Source of the DNA: a virus
Strand: one strand, 5' to 3'
IMG/VR virus record: IMGVR_UViG_3300033149_002972
Span: 1 to 24,681 of that record
Length of the DNA: 24,681 bases
Shown: positions 15,131-22,968 of the stretch, piece after piece
Position numbering within the stretch: position 1 is the first letter of the stretch
Layout of the letters: each line of letters begins with the position of its first letter
Position numbers and translations under genes: made by a program
Notes under the pieces: model-generated
What the model was told of the DNA's origin: nothing
The model's input: the letters and a program-made list of their open reading frames with translations, nothing else
The model's database searches: none

Positions 15131-15558
15131 GGCCCCACGAAAGACGCACGCGCCACCCACACAGCTACGCGCATCAGGTGCATGTAGCGGCCTTGGAAGT
15201 GATCGTCAAAGTGGTCGTAGGCGCTGCCTGTGACCTCGTTCGAACCGATCTTGATTTTGTCGCACTTCGTGTATCGAAGCAGGTCTTTGATCACGAGCAG
15301 GCCGTCGTTCTCAGCCGCCCGCGAGGCGATGTTCCCCAGCATGGGGGCCAATAGTGACGCCTCGCCTGCCAGAGATTTGCTTGGGTCGGTGGCTGCTCCG
15401 ATGACGACGGCCAAGCCGGTCTCGCCTAGCAGGTCCCCGAGTTTAGCCATGAGGATCAGGCCATCCGTGGTGGGGAAGAGTTGGGTCGTGTAGGTGATGC
15501 CGTCGATAGATTTCGACTGCTTTGGGGTGCTTACTTCGTTCATGTTCTTGGCTTTCAC
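15127..15558 (-). CDS. Tail assembly chaperone (G-like, zero-frame product)
   Basis: A 143-residue protein between the tail tubes and the tape measure. The pattern DGITYTTQLFPTTDGLILMAKLGDLLGETG (split here as residues ~19-34 and ~35-48) is typical of phage tail assembly chaperones, which coat the tape measure protein before tube polymerisation. The middle is helical and Ala-rich, and the C-terminus is YMHLMRVAVWVARASFVGP. It starts at GTG 15558 in a GTGA overlap with the tube gene; ATG 15543 is an alternative. Translation stops at TAG 15127-15129, directly after the slippery GGGGCCC, so a minority of ribosomes should continue in the -1 frame. Confidence 0.78.
   Translation of the reverse strand: MKAKNMNEVSTPKQSKSIDGITYTTQLFPTTDGLILMAKLGDLLGETGLAVVIGAATDPSKSLAGEASLLAPMLGNIASRAAENDGLLVIKDLLRYTKCDKIKIGSNEVTGSAYDHFDDHFQGRYMHLMRVAVWVARASFVGP
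15130..15136 (-). promoter_or_regulatory. -1 ribosomal frameshift slippery site candidate
   Basis: The zero-frame codons GTG GGG CCC are followed by TAG. On a -1 slip GGG re-pairs perfectly and CCC re-pairs with GCC (first-position mismatch), so the heptamer G-GGG-CCC is a near-canonical site just before the stop. Reading continues as CTA GTT CGG into the T-like frame. The hairpin lies 6 bases downstream. Confidence 0.55.
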
Positions 15559-15995
15559 GAGCCGACCGCGTTGCGATCGGAAAAGTTGGGTGTGTGTTCA
15601 ACGGACGTGAACCCGAAGGTCCACGTGATTTCGACGGATGACGTTGCGCGCTGTTCGTCGGGCTCGGTCGTGATGTACGCGTTTGTAAACACGAAGACTT
15701 CGCCCGTGTTCAGGTCCCGCATCACGAGCGGCCCCTGCACGCTGCGCGTCAGTCGGTCGGTCGCCGCTAGCGCGATGAGGCGCTGATGGGTCTTTGACTC
15801 GGTATTGATGAGGATGTCGAGCTCGCCAGAGCGGTCGGGATTGAAGAGACGAATGGTGCCGCCTACACCATTCGATCGCTGCGTCCAGGTGGGCACCTTG
15901 CGGCGCGGCACCAGGAACGAGCCCTCTGCGAACCCTTCTTCGAGGCCGATGAACTGCCAACTGGCAACGACCTCCTCTGACGAATACTGCCTCAC
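15555..15995 (-). CDS. Tail tube protein paralogue 2 (DUF3277/KPP10-like)
   Basis: A 146-residue protein sharing a full-length pattern with the next gene upstream: M-R/K-QYS at the start, GG.IR..NPDRSG in the first third, SK.HQRL.ALA centrally, TGE...NA.I, and E.TWTFGF near the end. These fit the DUF3277/KPP10-type tail tube family. It starts at GTG 15995 in a TAGTG overlap with the first tube gene and lacks its own good ribosome binding site, so it is probably made in smaller amounts. It may form a tube initiator or terminal ring rather than the bulk tube (inference). Confidence 0.75.
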   Translation of the reverse strand: MRQYSSEEVVASWQFIGLEEGFAEGSFLVPRRKVPTWTQRSNGVGGTIRLFNPDRSGELDILINTESKTHQRLIALAATDRLTRSVQGPLVMRDLNTGEVFVFTNAYITTEPDEQRATSSVEITWTFGFTSVEHTPNFSDRNAVGS

Positions 15996-16432
15996 TAGTT
16001 ACCCACGAGGTTTTGGTCGACGCTGGTTTTGGTCGTGCGCTCTTCGAATCCAAACACCCAGGTAAACTCGGACTCCTCTGTGGCGCGCGCCTCATCAGCG
16101 AGCGTCTCGATGAACGCGTTTTTCCAGGTGATTTGCTCACCGCTGGTGTTGTCCGTCAGGACCATCGCACCAACGATGTCGAGGTTTACGTCGTCCTGCT
16201 CGGCCAGCGTGTACAACTGCTGGTGAAGCTTCGAGGTCTGGTTGACCACGATGCTAACGGTTCCGCTGTCGTCGGGGTTCTTTGAGCGGATGAGCTCACC
16301 CCGTCCGCTGGTCTTCTTTGCCCAGCGCGGTGCGGTTCGGGCCTCTTGGATGGGCGTTCCGGCGACGATGCCCTCTTTGAAGTCGAGGTCCTGCCAGGCC
16401 AGTTCGCATTGATCGAGACTGTATTGCTTCAT
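15995..16432 (-). CDS. Tail tube protein paralogue 1 (major tube candidate; DUF3277/KPP10-like)
   Basis: A 145-residue tube protein in the usual place directly after the sheath. It has WAKKTSGRGELIRSKNPDDSG (~37-57, split by family as a beta hairpin), NQTSKLHQQLYTLAEQD (~64-80) and EFTWVFGF (~124-131). These proteins stack as hexameric rings to form the inner tail tube. ATG 16432 is preceded by AAGGAG at good spacing, stronger than that of its downstream paralogue, so this is the better candidate for the abundant tube subunit. Confidence 0.8.
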   Translation of the reverse strand: MKQYSLDQCELAWQDLDFKEGIVAGTPIQEARTAPRWAKKTSGRGELIRSKNPDDSGTVSIVVNQTSKLHQQLYTLAEQDDVNLDIVGAMVLTDNTSGEQITWKNAFIETLADEARATEESEFTWVFGFEERTTKTSVDQNLVGN

Positions 16433-16440
16433 TGTCTTTT

Positions 16441-16446
16441 CTCCTT
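16441..16446 (-). promoter_or_regulatory. Strong ribosome binding site of tail tube gene
   Basis: The minus strand reads AAGGAG followed by 8 bases and ATG 16432. It lies in the 20-base gap after the sheath stop and fits a high-copy structural gene. Confidence 0.65.
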
Positions 16447-16452
16447 GTCAGC

Positions 16453-17988
16453 CTAGAAACTCAGGTTGAGGGTCACGACGACAGACTGAATCGCGCCGGC
16501 CAGGGTTGCTGTTGCGCTCATGGTGAGCTCGCGCGACTGCTTCACGGCATCCGACACGTTGCGAGCGTCAGGGGCTGTGATGACCGGTGGCGTGTCCTCG
16601 CTGAGATGGCTGTTCGTCACACCTGCATCAAGCACGCCTTGCCAGGTGGTAACGAACTGATTGATGCCGCCGTTGGTGTATGGAATCTTCGTGGGAGTTC
16701 CGACCAAGAGCGATAAGAAGGCCTCGGTCGAGCGCTTCACGAGCCAATCGATCGTCGTGGTGACATCGATGAACCGAGGAACGCCCGCAGCCATCGTGCC
16801 TTGGCTCGTGAACGTCAGTTCGCCGGCATCGGTGAAAATGTTGCCGTTGTCCGCGTAGATGTTCGTGGCCTGGGTCGGGGTCATGTTGTCGCCCGAGACG
16901 CCAGAGAGTTGCTTGTTCGTCCAGACGCCTGCGCCGCCCGGGACATCGAGATTGAACCCGAGCCCGCGCGACAGCCAGGCCCCGTCAAGGTAGCCATCGC
17001 TTCCCGTGCTCGTCGCGTGGTAGATGCCAGCGGTTCGCACGTATCCGAGGTCCTTGAGCGACTCCATGACGTTACCGGCCGCACCGGTGAGCACGTCAGC
17101 ATCGGCGCTCTGCGCGATGAAAATCTTCTCGCGCGCCTCGGTCCATGCCGCCACTTCGAGAATGTCCGCCTTCACACGGCTCTCGATGGAGTGGCCATAC
17201 CAGTCCTTGGAGACGCCGTTGACCTGCTGATAGGTCTCGATCGCGTCCATCGTGGCCGTCCAGGTCGCGTCATTCGTCGCGCTCTCAACAAAGCCTTGGT
17301 CGTACACGGGCAAAACCGCGTAGTTGCCGTCGCTGACCGCGCGCACGTAGAAGAGTTCAGGTCCGCCGTTGAGCGCAAGCGCTGCCCAGTCGCCCGGGAC
17401 TGTCCAGGTTACGACCTGGTTGTCAGCCACCGCGGCAGTGAAACCGGTCGTCCCATCGACAACGCCTGCGAGCGCGGACCATGCGGCCCCGTCCCAGTAT
17501 TCCCACGTCACCGCGCCGACAGTGCCGGCCGTTCCGTTGAGAGAGTCGAGGCTGATTTGCCCGAACGTCGCGGGGTAGCCGATGGCCGCGTAGTTTCCAG
17601 CGGCATCTACAGCCGGGAGCACGTCCCAGTCTGCGTTTCCTGGACCGTTGAACTCGTCGGTCTGCTCGACAAAGGTGGCTGGGCTCGTGACTTGCCAGAC
17701 TTGGCCAGCCATCGCGCCGTTCGTTCCGATGCGGCGGCCAACTAGGAATTGGTCAACGCCGCTGCCCTGCGCAAACGTCGCAGTCGCGTCCGCGTAAATC
17801 TCAGGCGTGGCCGTCGATGTGAAGCCCGCGGCGGTAACCTCGGAGAGGCTGAAATACGGCCCTGCGATTCGGTCAGTAGTGACGGAGTGTTCGAAGACGC
17901 CCATTGCCCGGCCGAAGCCGAACTTGGCCGCAACGCCTCCGGTTAGGTTGACATTGACGGTTACGAAAGTTGTGATGGGTGCTCCCAC
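16453..17988 (-). CDS. Tail sheath protein (DUF3383-type)
   Basis: A 511-residue contractile sheath subunit. The N-terminus (TTFVTVNVNLTGGVAAKFGF) and the segments RIAGPYFSLSEVTAAGF (~40-57), QFLVGRRIG (~80-88) and the C-terminal half (WLSRGLGFNLDVPGGAGVW; PTQATNIYADNGNIFTDAG) match DUF3383 sheaths of KPP10/Pam3-type phages. The last residues (AGAIQSVVVTLNLSF) would form the strand that links neighbouring subunits. Length is in the normal range. It starts at GTG 17988 with AAGGAAAA just upstream, and sits between the neck terminator and tube genes. Confidence 0.9.
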   Translation of the reverse strand: MGAPITTFVTVNVNLTGGVAAKFGFGRAMGVFEHSVTTDRIAGPYFSLSEVTAAGFTSTATPEIYADATATFAQGSGVDQFLVGRRIGTNGAMAGQVWQVTSPATFVEQTDEFNGPGNADWDVLPAVDAAGNYAAIGYPATFGQISLDSLNGTAGTVGAVTWEYWDGAAWSALAGVVDGTTGFTAAVADNQVVTWTVPGDWAALALNGGPELFYVRAVSDGNYAVLPVYDQGFVESATNDATWTATMDAIETYQQVNGVSKDWYGHSIESRVKADILEVAAWTEAREKIFIAQSADADVLTGAAGNVMESLKDLGYVRTAGIYHATSTGSDGYLDGAWLSRGLGFNLDVPGGAGVWTNKQLSGVSGDNMTPTQATNIYADNGNIFTDAGELTFTSQGTMAAGVPRFIDVTTTIDWLVKRSTEAFLSLLVGTPTKIPYTNGGINQFVTTWQGVLDAGVTNSHLSEDTPPVITAPDARNVSDAVKQSRELTMSATATLAGAIQSVVVTLNLSF

Positions 17989-18013
17989 TGGTCTTTTCCT
18001 TGAGTTTGGGTGT

Positions 18014-18877
18014 TTACGGCGCTGTCACCGTGAAGGTCTCTGTTGCAATGACGGTCCCGGGTGGGCACTCGCCATAAATCGTGGCGTTGATCGTTTCGAT
18101 GTGGTCGACCGGCCGGGTGATCGCTGAACGCATTGCCATCTGAACATCCATACTGTACCGCGACTCCCAGTTTGCACCGGCAATGGCGCTAATGTCTACA
18201 CATGGCCCTTTGTCCCACACGCCGATGCCAAACACGCTTAGATCGGCCGAATAGCCGGGGTCTTCGAAGATGCTCTGAATTTTGGCAATCATCGCCGCCG
18301 CGCCTGCGCGCAGGGTTCTGTTCTTGGCAAAGCACTGAATTCCGACCGTGATGGTCCGGGTTCCCTGCGTCAGTGAAGCGGCATTGCCCGAGACGGTCTG
18401 GCTGATGGCGGCCAATTCTCCGAGAATCTCTAGCGACCAGATGGCCCCGAATGAGTCTGGGGTGATGACGAGTTCAGTCGATCCAGCGCCGTCTGCCGCT
18501 GACCAAGGGTCGTTTGAGTTCTCGTTTAGCGCGATAACGAACGCGTCCCGAATGTCCTCATCGGTGATAACCCCGTCCGCGTCAACGAAATAGTCGATGC
18601 AGTTCACCGAAATCACATCGCGCACACCTGCGGTCGCACCGGTGACGTCGATGGTGATCGAGTCAAACGGCAGGATTGTCGTGGCGCGCGCGTGGTTCTG
18701 ATTGAAGTAGCCGGGCCCGTTGGGGACCGTGAGTACGACGAGCTCGGCCTCTAGCGACTCGTACACCGCTTGGCCTAGGCCCCATGTCACGCTCGTCGTC
18801 GGGCCCATCGCGTCCGAAACGACGGAAAACAGCCCCTGTTGGAACCTGTCGAGTCTGAGTGGTGCTTGGAGTGGCAT
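18014..18877 (-). CDS. Neck/tail terminator protein (LIC_12616/gp12-like)
   Basis: A 287-residue protein with the phage neck terminator look: IQCFAKNRTLRAGAAAMIAKIQSIFEDPGY (~181-210, read as helix plus loop), then VFGIGVWDKGPCVDISAI and ESRYSMDVQMAMRSAITRPVDHIETI (~240-265), a conserved closing helix-strand. Such proteins cap the tail tube and join it to the head connector. It is larger than a typical ~150-180-residue terminator: residues ~65-165 form an additional beta-rich segment, DSITIDVTGATAGVRDVISV onwards. It starts at ATG 18877 as TAATG with the stopper gene and precedes the sheath gene. Confidence 0.75.
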   Translation of the reverse strand: MPLQAPLRLDRFQQGLFSVVSDAMGPTTSVTWGLGQAVYESLEAELVVLTVPNGPGYFNQNHARATTILPFDSITIDVTGATAGVRDVISVNCIDYFVDADGVITDEDIRDAFVIALNENSNDPWSAADGAGSTELVITPDSFGAIWSLEILGELAAISQTVSGNAASLTQGTRTITVGIQCFAKNRTLRAGAAAMIAKIQSIFEDPGYSADLSVFGIGVWDKGPCVDISAIAGANWESRYSMDVQMAMRSAITRPVDHIETINATIYGECPPGTVIATETFTVTAP

Positions 18878-19263
18878 TATGGCGCCGTCCCCTGTACGTC
18901 CTGAAGGGTAGCTGTGGAGACGTACACGCCGCCCTGAAGATCGTAGTCCAGCGCCTGAGTCACGCGCCAGAGTCGGCCCTGATAGGCCACGTGATCTGTG
19001 GCAAAGCCTCCATCTGCGACATAGAGCCGGACCTTGGTATAGACGCGTATGGCCTCGCCGTTCCCGTCCGCGCCGAGTGCTTGCTCAAGGTCGCGGCCGG
19101 TCAGATTGTGGGCGGACGCAGGGTCGACGTTGAACACCGACTCGGCCGATGGCTGCCAATCTCCGTACACATCCTGAGTCGGCGCAGCTCTGCGATGCAC
19201 GTTGATCCCGCCCGGGATCGCGCAGTCATCGATAAGCGTGCCGACTGGGATGGGAAGACTCAT
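18877..19263 (-). CDS. Head-tail connector stopper-like protein
   Basis: A 128-residue protein just before the neck terminator gene. Its pattern, with an early loop (CAIPGGINVHRRAAPTQDVY), a central TKVRLYVADGG and AYQGRLWRVTQALDYDLQGG then a strand YVSTATLQ at the end, is like small beta-barrel head completion (stopper) proteins, where WRVTQ.. is the typical buried strand. It would close the portal channel after packaging. Family assignment is by shape and position rather than a clear motif. ATG 19263 lies 3 bases after the preceding stop. Confidence 0.55.
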   Translation of the reverse strand: MSLPIPVGTLIDDCAIPGGINVHRRAAPTQDVYGDWQPSAESVFNVDPASAHNLTGRDLEQALGADGNGEAIRVYTKVRLYVADGGFATDHVAYQGRLWRVTQALDYDLQGGVYVSTATLQDVQGTAP

Positions 19264-19266
19264 GGG

Positions 19267-19800
19267 TTAGGACTCTTCGAAGATGAGGTCAATGCGCGAT
19301 TGGCCTGGAGTGGTGCCGCCCGCATCATATTCGATGTTGATTTTGTCGCCGGCGTTGGCAGACCACGGCCCGACCGCTGTCCGGCTGAAGGATGTCGCTG
19401 CCGGCGTGGTGAATGTCCCCGTGTCGACGTCCGCAATCCAGATTCTCCACGTCTGGCCCGTGTTCCCGGTCTGAAGCATCAAGTTTGCGAATGTGATGTC
19501 ACCGTCGAACGGCGCAAGAATCGTCGTCTCCTCGTCTCTCGACCCGAAGACCACACCGCCCGATGCTGGAGAAACTGCGTCCGGATACTGATTCGTCCCC
19601 GAGATGAAGCCACCCCATGACAGCATCTGCTTCGCGCCGCCGCCCCCTCCAACCGCAGACCACACGCCGCCCTTCCATGTGTAGGCCGTGCCGTCGCTGG
19701 CGAGGCTGCAAAAGTCGCCTGGGCGCACGCCTTGTGCCGCTCCGAAACTATCGCGCTCGGTCGAGTCTACGAATACCCAAGCCCCTGCTTTGCGTGCCAT
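19267..19800 (-). CDS. Putative virion appendage/decoration protein (177 aa)
   Basis: The N-terminal ~50 residues (WVFVDSTERDSFGAAQGVRPG then GTAYTWKGGVWSAV) resemble the small beta domains used by tail fibres and other virion adhesins for attachment. A GGGGG linker follows, and residues ~60-177 are a beta-sandwich-like domain (APFDGDITFANLMLQTGN; AGDKINIEYDAGG). This is an appendage architecture placed among connector genes. No enzyme motif is visible. It is preceded without a gap by the 441-residue gene, whose end reads TAG followed directly by ATG 19800. It could bind the capsid surface or a host glycan; neither is shown. Confidence 0.55.
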   Translation of the reverse strand: MARKAGAWVFVDSTERDSFGAAQGVRPGDFCSLASDGTAYTWKGGVWSAVGGGGGAKQMLSWGGFISGTNQYPDAVSPASGGVVFGSRDEETTILAPFDGDITFANLMLQTGNTGQTWRIWIADVDTGTFTTPAATSFSRTAVGPWSANAGDKINIEYDAGGTTPGQSRIDLIFEES

Positions 19801-21126
19801 CTATGCGATCTCCTGTTCCGAAACTGACGTTGTGATCTTGGCGAAGACGTCAACGGTTCGTCCGATGTTCGCTCCCTCGTTCACCTTGAGATAAATCTCA
19901 CGAAGCGGCCCAGTGACGTCAACGCCAAACGAGATTTGGCCAACTCCGCTGCCGTCCATGTGATGGGTGGCGATGATCGAGTCCCCGCCGCTGCTCAACT
20001 CCCACTCCTGCTCGAGCGTGAACGGGTAGAGGTCGGTGGTCGCAATCGACCCTCCGGAAATGCGAGCTTGCCCCGTGGCCCGAACGGTCACCCGCCCGGC
20101 GATCGATGAGATTGCGCTGTGCTGATATAGGTAGGCGCCCACGTTCACCAGGGCACTCAGGCCTCCCGATGCAAACGACACATCCCGAGACTGGTCTGCC
20201 GGCGCCTTCACCTTGGGCGAGCTCGTCCCGAACTGAACTTCGTCTCCGTCAGTGATCTGCGGATTATTGCTGCTCGTGGTCCGGTCGACTGCGAGCTCAG
20301 ATGGCCAGCCCGTGGCGCCGCCGCCAGAACTGACATTTGCCTCGGCCTGGAGCACCCAGCGGTCCTGAGCTCCGCCGACGCCCTTCCACGTGAAGATTGC
20401 TCCTGCCCCAAGCGTGCCGGGCAAGAAGAACAGGCCCGTTCCAGGCGGCCCCGCATCTGCTCCCGTCTGCGGGTCGACAATCACATTGGCGGCCGGGACG
20501 ATGACCGCGACCGCGGAAATTGGGTTTCCCTGCTGCAGCCTGAACGAGAACTCGGCGCCCTCCTGGGCCGCTGTCAGCGCAGTCACATCCGGGGCAGTGA
20601 GCGTGAGAATGTCTCCGCCTACCGGTGGGCCTGAGTCGTTGAAGTTGATTCGCTCGTCGGGAGAAATCGTGTATGTAAACGCGCCTGGCACGCCTCCGAA
20701 TGCGGGTGATGGCGTCTCGCGCAGGCGCGGGGCCAGTGCCCAGTCAACCGCAAGCGTGATGTCGTCAGTCGAGAGGCCAATCAGCACAGACGAATCGGGA
20801 CTGATGAAGCTGTAGAATTCCAGGTCGACCCCGGTCTTCTGCTTGAATGCGCCTTGGCCTGCTCCGACGTTGCTAGCCGTGTTCGCCTCACCAGAGCCGC
20901 CGAGTGCCACCTGCCGAATGTACGGGTAGGCGGCCTGGATAAAGTCGTCTACGCCATTGCTGAGCAGTTCACCGGCGTACTCGAAGACCTGGGTCGCTGC
21001 GGCCGGCTGATTGTCGACCTTCTCGGTCCCGAATACGTCCGCGTAGGTTCCGTCGCTGACTGGTGTGGCCAGGAACGTAGCCAGCGTCTCGCCGGCAAAA
21101 TCAAAAATGTTTACTGGATTGGCCAT
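19801..21126 (-). CDS. Unrecognised beta-rich virion protein (441 aa)
   Basis: A 441-residue protein, the largest of an accessory cluster. The start (NPVNIFDFAGETLATFLATP) is followed by a beta-rich body with many Gly, Ser, Thr and Asn. The middle contains AIFTWKGVGGAQDRWVLQAE and a GGG linker, echoing the YTWKG...GGGG module of the next gene. The C-terminal ~150 residues look like a second beta domain (SDIDD absent; YLYQHSAISSIAGRVTVRAT, LREIYLKVNEGANIG). There is no signal peptide or membrane span. It is likely a capsid- or neck-attached structural protein, based on position inside the late operon and composition only. Confidence 0.5.
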   Translation of the reverse strand: MANPVNIFDFAGETLATFLATPVSDGTYADVFGTEKVDNQPAAATQVFEYAGELLSNGVDDFIQAAYPYIRQVALGGSGEANTASNVGAGQGAFKQKTGVDLEFYSFISPDSSVLIGLSTDDITLAVDWALAPRLRETPSPAFGGVPGAFTYTISPDERINFNDSGPPVGGDILTLTAPDVTALTAAQEGAEFSFRLQQGNPISAVAVIVPAANVIVDPQTGADAGPPGTGLFFLPGTLGAGAIFTWKGVGGAQDRWVLQAEANVSSGGGATGWPSELAVDRTTSSNNPQITDGDEVQFGTSSPKVKAPADQSRDVSFASGGLSALVNVGAYLYQHSAISSIAGRVTVRATGQARISGGSIATTDLYPFTLEQEWELSSGGDSIIATHHMDGSGVGQISFGVDVTGPLREIYLKVNEGANIGRTVDVFAKITTSVSEQEIA

Positions 21127-21130
21127 GATG

Positions 21131-21733
21131 CTAGCTCGGAGGCCATGCCTGAACAGCGGAACGGCCCGCGGCCATCACGATCGGGTCTCCGGACCCGGGC
21201 TCGACGGCCTCGGCTTCCCAGTCAACCTGAAGCGCGCGCATGGAGCCGACGCCCTCGGTATAGTGAGCAGTGAACACGAGCGCGTCGGTGCGCCGATCGA
21301 ATGTGATGGGCCGGATGTTGCCCGAGAAGTCGATGGGCCAAGACCAGGGCTGGCTGTCATCGTAGACAAAGCTATCCGTGCATTGCTGGTAGTAGTAGCC
21401 GGTGGTGGGCGAGCCCTTGTGGTACTTCCAGAAGCGGATGAGCGCGGACTCTCCTGCGCCCGCTGGGGCCTCCGTGCGAATCGTCAGCCTGCGCAGCGCG
21501 ACGGTCTGGAAGCGGTCGTCAGCGGCGAGGCATAGCCCCTGCTGCCCGAGCATGAACGAATCGGCACCAACTCCGCCGTCGCCAATTTGCACGGCCGGGT
21601 TGTCCACAAAGTAACGATCCCCGAGGTCAACCATCATCAGGCGGGAGCCGATGAACCCATCGGTCGGAACTCGGTCGTTCACAGTGGTCTGATCCCACAG
21701 TCGTTCAGGGAGGGTTTTGTCTTGATTGGCCAT
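21131..21733 (-). CDS. Hypothetical virion protein (200 aa)
   Basis: A 200-residue protein starting at ATG 21733 (MANQDKTLPERLW), overlapping the previous stop as TAATG. A longer frame beginning at 21856 would lie inside the upstream gene, so it was not used. Composition is aromatic and beta-rich, with RFWKYHKGSPTTGYYYQQC and PWSWPIDFSGNIRPITFDRR in the middle, and the C-terminus (VDWEAEAVEPGSGDP) is acidic. No known domain is recognised. Position in the accessory block suggests a structural or decoration role (inference). Confidence 0.55.
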   Translation of the reverse strand: MANQDKTLPERLWDQTTVNDRVPTDGFIGSRLMMVDLGDRYFVDNPAVQIGDGGVGADSFMLGQQGLCLAADDRFQTVALRRLTIRTEAPAGAGESALIRFWKYHKGSPTTGYYYQQCTDSFVYDDSQPWSWPIDFSGNIRPITFDRRTDALVFTAHYTEGVGSMRALQVDWEAEAVEPGSGDPIVMAAGRSAVQAWPPS

Positions 21734-22011
21734 TATAGTTCCGTCGTTTCGAGTGTCCCGTCGTCCTTCACGGAAAGATTCCAGGCCGTCCCGTCTGGTG
21801 ATTTGAGCACAAATGTTGGTACATCGGTGGCTGGGTCCGCCTCTACAAAGTGCCACCCGAGGTGGGTCATGCGCTCGTCAAGGTCGGCCGACCATAGAGC
21901 GTCAACTTCCATGTCTATAACCAGGGCGCACAGTCCTCCGCCATCGACAGACGCCTCGACATGGGACAGCACATCTTCGATGTCAAACTCAGTGCAGTAT
22001 CTGCGAATCAC
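21733..22011 (-). CDS. Small acidic hypothetical protein (92 aa)
   Basis: A 92-residue acidic protein from GTG 22011 (GTGA overlap with the preceding stop). It reads as alternating helices and strands (EFDIEDVLSHVEASVDGGGL; DERMTHLGWHFVEADP; TFVLKSPDGTAWNLSVKDDG). Unlike its neighbours it looks like a compact alpha/beta cytoplasmic protein rather than a virion beta-sandwich, so it could be a small assembly or regulatory factor. No family is recognised. It is tightly coupled on both sides. Confidence 0.5.
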   Translation of the reverse strand: MIRRYCTEFDIEDVLSHVEASVDGGGLCALVIDMEVDALWSADLDERMTHLGWHFVEADPATDVPTFVLKSPDGTAWNLSVKDDGTLETTEL

Positions 22012-22478
22012 GCGGCCCCCGTCCTGATGAATGCACGAACTTCGCGAGGGCTGGTACCAACTCCCGCTGCACGCGTGACGCTCACAGTGATCTCGTTTCC
22101 GGGAACGACTGCGATGGGCGAACCCGGCGTGAACGTCGACGTCCCCGCAAACGTGGATGGCTCCGTGATGACCATAACTGTGTCGGACTCATCAATCCGC
22201 ACCGTATAGGTGATGTCGTTCCCGTTCCCGTTCCCCGTCTCAACGGCGATCGTGAAGGATGTAAGCAAGGCTTCAGCCTGGGTGATCACGCCAAACTCGA
22301 CCGTTCGAGCTGTTCCGTTATCATAGAATGGGGTCAAAAAGCGGGTCGTTGCGTTGGCCCCGATTGCTTGGTCACCGAAGCTAATCGGCAGGACGCCGGC
22401 GGCTGACCCAGGCGCGACCCCTCCGCTCGTGGCGCCCCATGCCTGGCTAAGCCAAGACTCGCTTCGTGAACACGTCAT
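22008..22478 (-). CDS. Beta-sandwich-like virion decoration protein candidate (156 aa)
   Basis: A 156-residue protein from ATG 22478 (TGATG overlap with the previous stop). After a short Ser/Gly/Ala-rich leader it is rich in Thr, Val, Gly and Asn with alternating strands: TRFLTPFYDNGTARTVEFGV, SFTIAVETGNGNGNDITYTV, then PGSPIAVVPGNEITVSVTRA and VRAFIRTGAA. The layout (strand after a proline, a central TxxVxI strand, a late PGNEI/AGDKI-type turn) parallels the genes at 19267-19800 and 23031-23456. A jelly-roll capsid or tail decoration protein is the best guess. No catalytic motif is seen. Confidence 0.5.
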   Translation of the reverse strand: MTCSRSESWLSQAWGATSGGVAPGSAAGVLPISFGDQAIGANATTRFLTPFYDNGTARTVEFGVITQAEALLTSFTIAVETGNGNGNDITYTVRIDESDTVMVITEPSTFAGTSTFTPGSPIAVVPGNEITVSVTRAAGVGTSPREVRAFIRTGAA

Positions 22479-22930
22479 CAGAATTCTCGAATGTAGATGC
22501 GAGCTCGATCGGCTCCGCCTGCGAATGTGAGCGCCGCCACGCGCAACGAGAAGATGGCCTCACGCCATCCGCCAAGTGTAATCACCTGCAGGCTGTCGAC
22601 GTCCGTGACGACATCGCCTCCGACCACAGCAAAGGGCTGCGTAGCTGGGTCGTTTGTCCCGGGCGGGATGGCGCCGACCTCGATTGGCTGCGGGTCCCAT
22701 GTTCCACCGGGTATGATTTCCGTGGGTGCCGACGCTGCGTAGAAGGCCAGAAAGAATCGGATGCCCTGAAACTCGTGCGGCCCGGGCGGCGGTGTTCCCA
22801 ACAGAAGGTCGTCGTCGGGTCGCGCCTGATTGGCCACCCAATCGCCATCGGCGGCCGTGATGTCATCGCGAAGAATTCGCCACTGCCCTTCCGGGTCGTT
22901 GGCATTATACTTGAGTGGAGTTTGGCTCAT
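22478..22930 (-). CDS. Hypothetical virion protein (150 aa)
   Basis: A 150-residue protein from ATG 22930 with AAGGAA at good spacing upstream, after the only sizeable gap in this block (22931-23030). It is acidic and beta-rich: RFFLAFYAASAPTEIIPGGT in the middle and a closing WREAIFSLRVAALTF ... GGADRARIYIREF, which looks like the edge strands of a beta-sandwich. No recognised domain. Its own ribosome binding site suggests independent initiation of the accessory gene set 22930-19267. The role is inferred from context as structural. Confidence 0.5.
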   Translation of the reverse strand: MSQTPLKYNANDPEGQWRILRDDITAADGDWVANQARPDDDLLLGTPPPGPHEFQGIRFFLAFYAASAPTEIIPGGTWDPQPIEVGAIPPGTNDPATQPFAVVGGDVVTDVDSLQVITLGGWREAIFSLRVAALTFAGGADRARIYIREF

Positions 22931-22968
22931 CGGTCAATTCCTTGTTTCGGTGATGGGTGAAACTAGGG

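Noticed and set aside
14856-15149. Alternative (+1) continuation of the chaperone region
   Set aside because: Its product is Arg/Pro/His-rich and shadow-like, whereas the -1 frame looks like a real protein and has the hairpin and slippery sequence.
16801-17745. Plus-strand open frame (314 codons) opposite the sheath gene
   Set aside because: The sheath is clearly coding; this frame is rich in Arg and Val and has no recognisable pattern.
18859-19620. Plus-strand open frame opposite connector and accessory genes
   Set aside because: Antisense shadow crossing three gene boundaries of the real operon.
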